NCBI GenBank assembly: GCA_913052515.1
Contig: CAJXFJ010000090.1
Coordinates: 1-6,789 of the forward strand
Length of the DNA: 6,789 nucleotides
Source: an uncultured Flavobacteriales bacterium
GTDB lineage: Bacteria; Bacteroidota; Bacteroidia; Flavobacteriales; Vicingaceae
Direction of reading: 5' to 3'
Shown one piece after another: positions 5,914 through 6,789 of this stretch. The position numbers and the translations under genes are program-made. The first letter of the stretch is position 1. Each line of letters begins with the position of its first letter. The notes beneath the pieces were generated by a model. It was not told where the DNA came from. It saw nothing but the letters and a program-made list of their open reading frames with translations, and did no database searches.

Positions 5914-5928
5914 AAGTTGAATCAACTT
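5914..5928. promoter_or_regulatory. 15-bp palindrome in the GT22-radC divergent spacer, candidate protein-binding site
   Basis: AAGTTGA (5914-5920), one central A (5921) and TCAACTT (5922-5928) form a perfect 7-1-7 palindrome. The one-base centre rules out a normal RNA hairpin, so binding by a dimeric protein is the more natural reading. It lies 35 bp before the radC start and 47 bp before the GT22 start, well placed to affect either gene. No regulator is identifiable from the sequence. Confidence 0.35.
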
Positions 5929-5951
5929 TTAGCAATTTCTCATCTTTTTTC

Positions 5952-5959
5952 TACCTTTA
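5952..5959 (+). promoter_or_regulatory. Possible -7 box of radC
   Basis: TACCTTTA is one base from TAnnTTTG and ends 4 bases before the radC ATG at 5964. If used, the transcript would start at or immediately next to the start codon. A recognisable -33 TTG is missing, so this is tentative. Confidence 0.35.
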
Positions 5960-5963
5960 ACTC

Positions 5964-6659
5964 ATGACTTACGAAAAACGACTCAATCTCAAATCTTGGG
6001 CTGAAGAAGATCGACCGAGAGAAAAATTTTTGTTGAAAGGAAAGGGCAGCTTATCTGATGCGGAATTAATCGCCATTTTGTTAGGTTCTGGTAGTCGCGA
6101 TGAAACTGCCGTTGAGCTAGCTAAACGAATTTTAAGCAGCGTAGATAATAAGCTCAATGAGTTGGGAAAATTAGATGTAAAGGCCCTTATGAAGTTTAAA
6201 GGAATTGGAGAAGCTAAGGCCATTACTGTAGCAGCCGCTATGGAATTAGGCCGCCGAAGAAAAGCGGAAGAGGTGGTTGAAAAGCCCAAAATTACTTCCA
6301 GTCAAATGGCTTATCAGCTAATTGCCGATGTGTTGGATGATTTGCCCCATGAAGAGTTTTGGGTCTTGCTTTTAAACAGAGCCAACCGACTAATAGAGAA
6401 ACACAATGTATCTAAAGGTGGGGTTAGCGGTACTATTGCTGATGCAAAATTGATATTTAAACCAGCTATTGAGAAATTGGCCTCTTCCATTATCATTTGC
6501 CACAATCATCCTTCAGGGAATTTAAAAGCAAGCCAGGCAGATTTAAAACTCACCCAAAAAATAGTAGAAGCAGGAAAAACTTTAGATATTGCTGTACTCG
6601 ATCACCTAATTGTGGGGAATCAAGCTTACCTTAGCCTCGCCGATGAAGGTTTAATGTAG
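5964..6659 (+). CDS. radC: RadC family protein (HhH plus JAB/MPN+ metalloprotease-like domain)
   Basis: A 231-residue protein of the usual RadC (UPF0758) length. The N-terminal part carries the family signature SWAEEDRPREKFLLKGKGSL (11-30), followed by LSDAELIAILLGSG (30-43). A helix-hairpin-helix DNA-binding motif is centred on KFKGIGEAKA (77-86). The C-terminal JAB/MPN+ domain (about 108-231) contains Glu131 and the zinc-binding signature HNHPSGNLKASQAD (180-193), with His180, His182, Ser190 and Asp193 all present, so the metal site looks intact. The historical link to DNA repair rests on a misassigned E. coli mutant; family members are often associated with mobile or competence contexts, and the true activity is unknown. 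The ATG at 5964 gives the N-terminus typical of Bacteroidota homologues. The stop is separated by one base from the start of the next gene, so the two are very probably co-transcribed. Confidence 0.95.
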   Translation: MTYEKRLNLKSWAEEDRPREKFLLKGKGSLSDAELIAILLGSGSRDETAVELAKRILSSVDNKLNELGKLDVKALMKFKGIGEAKAITVAAAMELGRRRKAEEVVEKPKITSSQMAYQLIADVLDDLPHEEFWVLLLNRANRLIEKHNVSKGGVSGTIADAKLIFKPAIEKLASSIIICHNHPSGNLKASQADLKLTQKIVEAGKTLDIAVLDHLIVGNQAYLSLADEGLM

Positions 6660-6660
6660 T

Positions 6661-6789
6661 ATGCTTTTAATCTATTTCAAACAGTTAAGTCCACGTAGCC
6701 GATATCTCTTTAAAACGGCCATGAAAACCTTTTTACGGCTAGAGAATTTTAAGTTTTCAGAAGATGTTGAAGAGTTTAAGGCCTATGAA
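6661..6789 (+). CDS. Probable polysaccharide deacetylase family protein, N-terminal 43 residues (runs off the right edge)
   Basis: The frame opens with ATG one base after the radC stop (TAG-T-ATG) and is open for all 43 codons to the window end. It begins MLLIYFKQLSPRSRYLFKTA and continues with KTFLRLENFKFSEDVEEFKAYE. This pattern (a short hydrophobic strand, a basic helix with RYLF, then F-x-(T/S)-(E/D)-x2-EF) resembles the N-terminal region (DUF7033-like) of the Bacteroidota family annotated as polysaccharide deacetylase, as I remember it. The catalytic NodB-type domain would lie beyond the window, so the function is unverified. No signal peptide is seen. The one-base spacing indicates an operon with radC and probably translational coupling. 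Confidence 0.6.
   Translation, partial: MLLIYFKQLSPRSRYLFKTAMKTFLRLENFKFSEDVEEFKAYE

Noticed and set aside
5969..6505. Antisense open frames within radC (5969-6289 and 6314-6505, minus strand).
   Set aside because: They are mirror frames of a conserved gene, rich in Ser and low-information sequence, without family resemblance.

Overview
The window is chromosomal DNA of low G+C content from a member of the Bacteroidota, probably Flavobacteriales-like; the exact lineage cannot be fixed from this piece. Three things support this. One protein ends in a type IX secretion (T9SS) sorting domain. Several genes are preceded by the phylum's -7 promoter box (TAnnTTTG) rather than sigma-70 boxes. Shine-Dalgarno sequences are largely absent. 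The last partial gene also looks like the Bacteroidota-type polysaccharide deacetylase.

Layout, left to right. (1) A truncated minus-strand gene for a polytopic membrane protein (1-206). (2) A 116-bp divergent spacer carrying a textbook Bacteroidota promoter for purL. (3) purL (323-2563, +), the small form of phosphoribosylformylglycinamidine synthase from de novo purine synthesis. (4) Converging on purL with only 5 bp between stop codons, a RelE-type toxin (2569-2820, -) and its small antitoxin (2820-3017, -), overlapping as TAATG, with an inverted repeat over the probable promoter. (5) Further upstream on the same strand, a secreted T9SS cargo protein with Asp-box/BNR-like repeats (3056-4285, -). 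(6) A GT22/Alg9-like, multi-membrane-spanning mannosyltransferase-type protein (4385-5866, -). (7) A 97-bp divergent spacer with two inverted repeats and a possible 7-residue leader ORF. (8) radC (5964-6659, +), followed after one base by the start of a probable polysaccharide deacetylase gene (6661-6789, +, cut by the window edge).

Most of the genes are housekeeping or envelope genes that sit next to each other without an obvious shared pathway. Two possible functional links are worth noting. The toxin-antitoxin pair is a self-contained accessory module squeezed in behind purL. The T9SS cargo protein contains seven copies of the Bacteroidota O-glycosylation tripeptide and lies beside an integral-membrane glycosyltransferase. 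That could be chance, but it is testable. No RNA gene, CRISPR array, insertion sequence or convincing intrinsic terminator was seen. No wholly new system is evident; the most interesting signals are regulatory and contextual.
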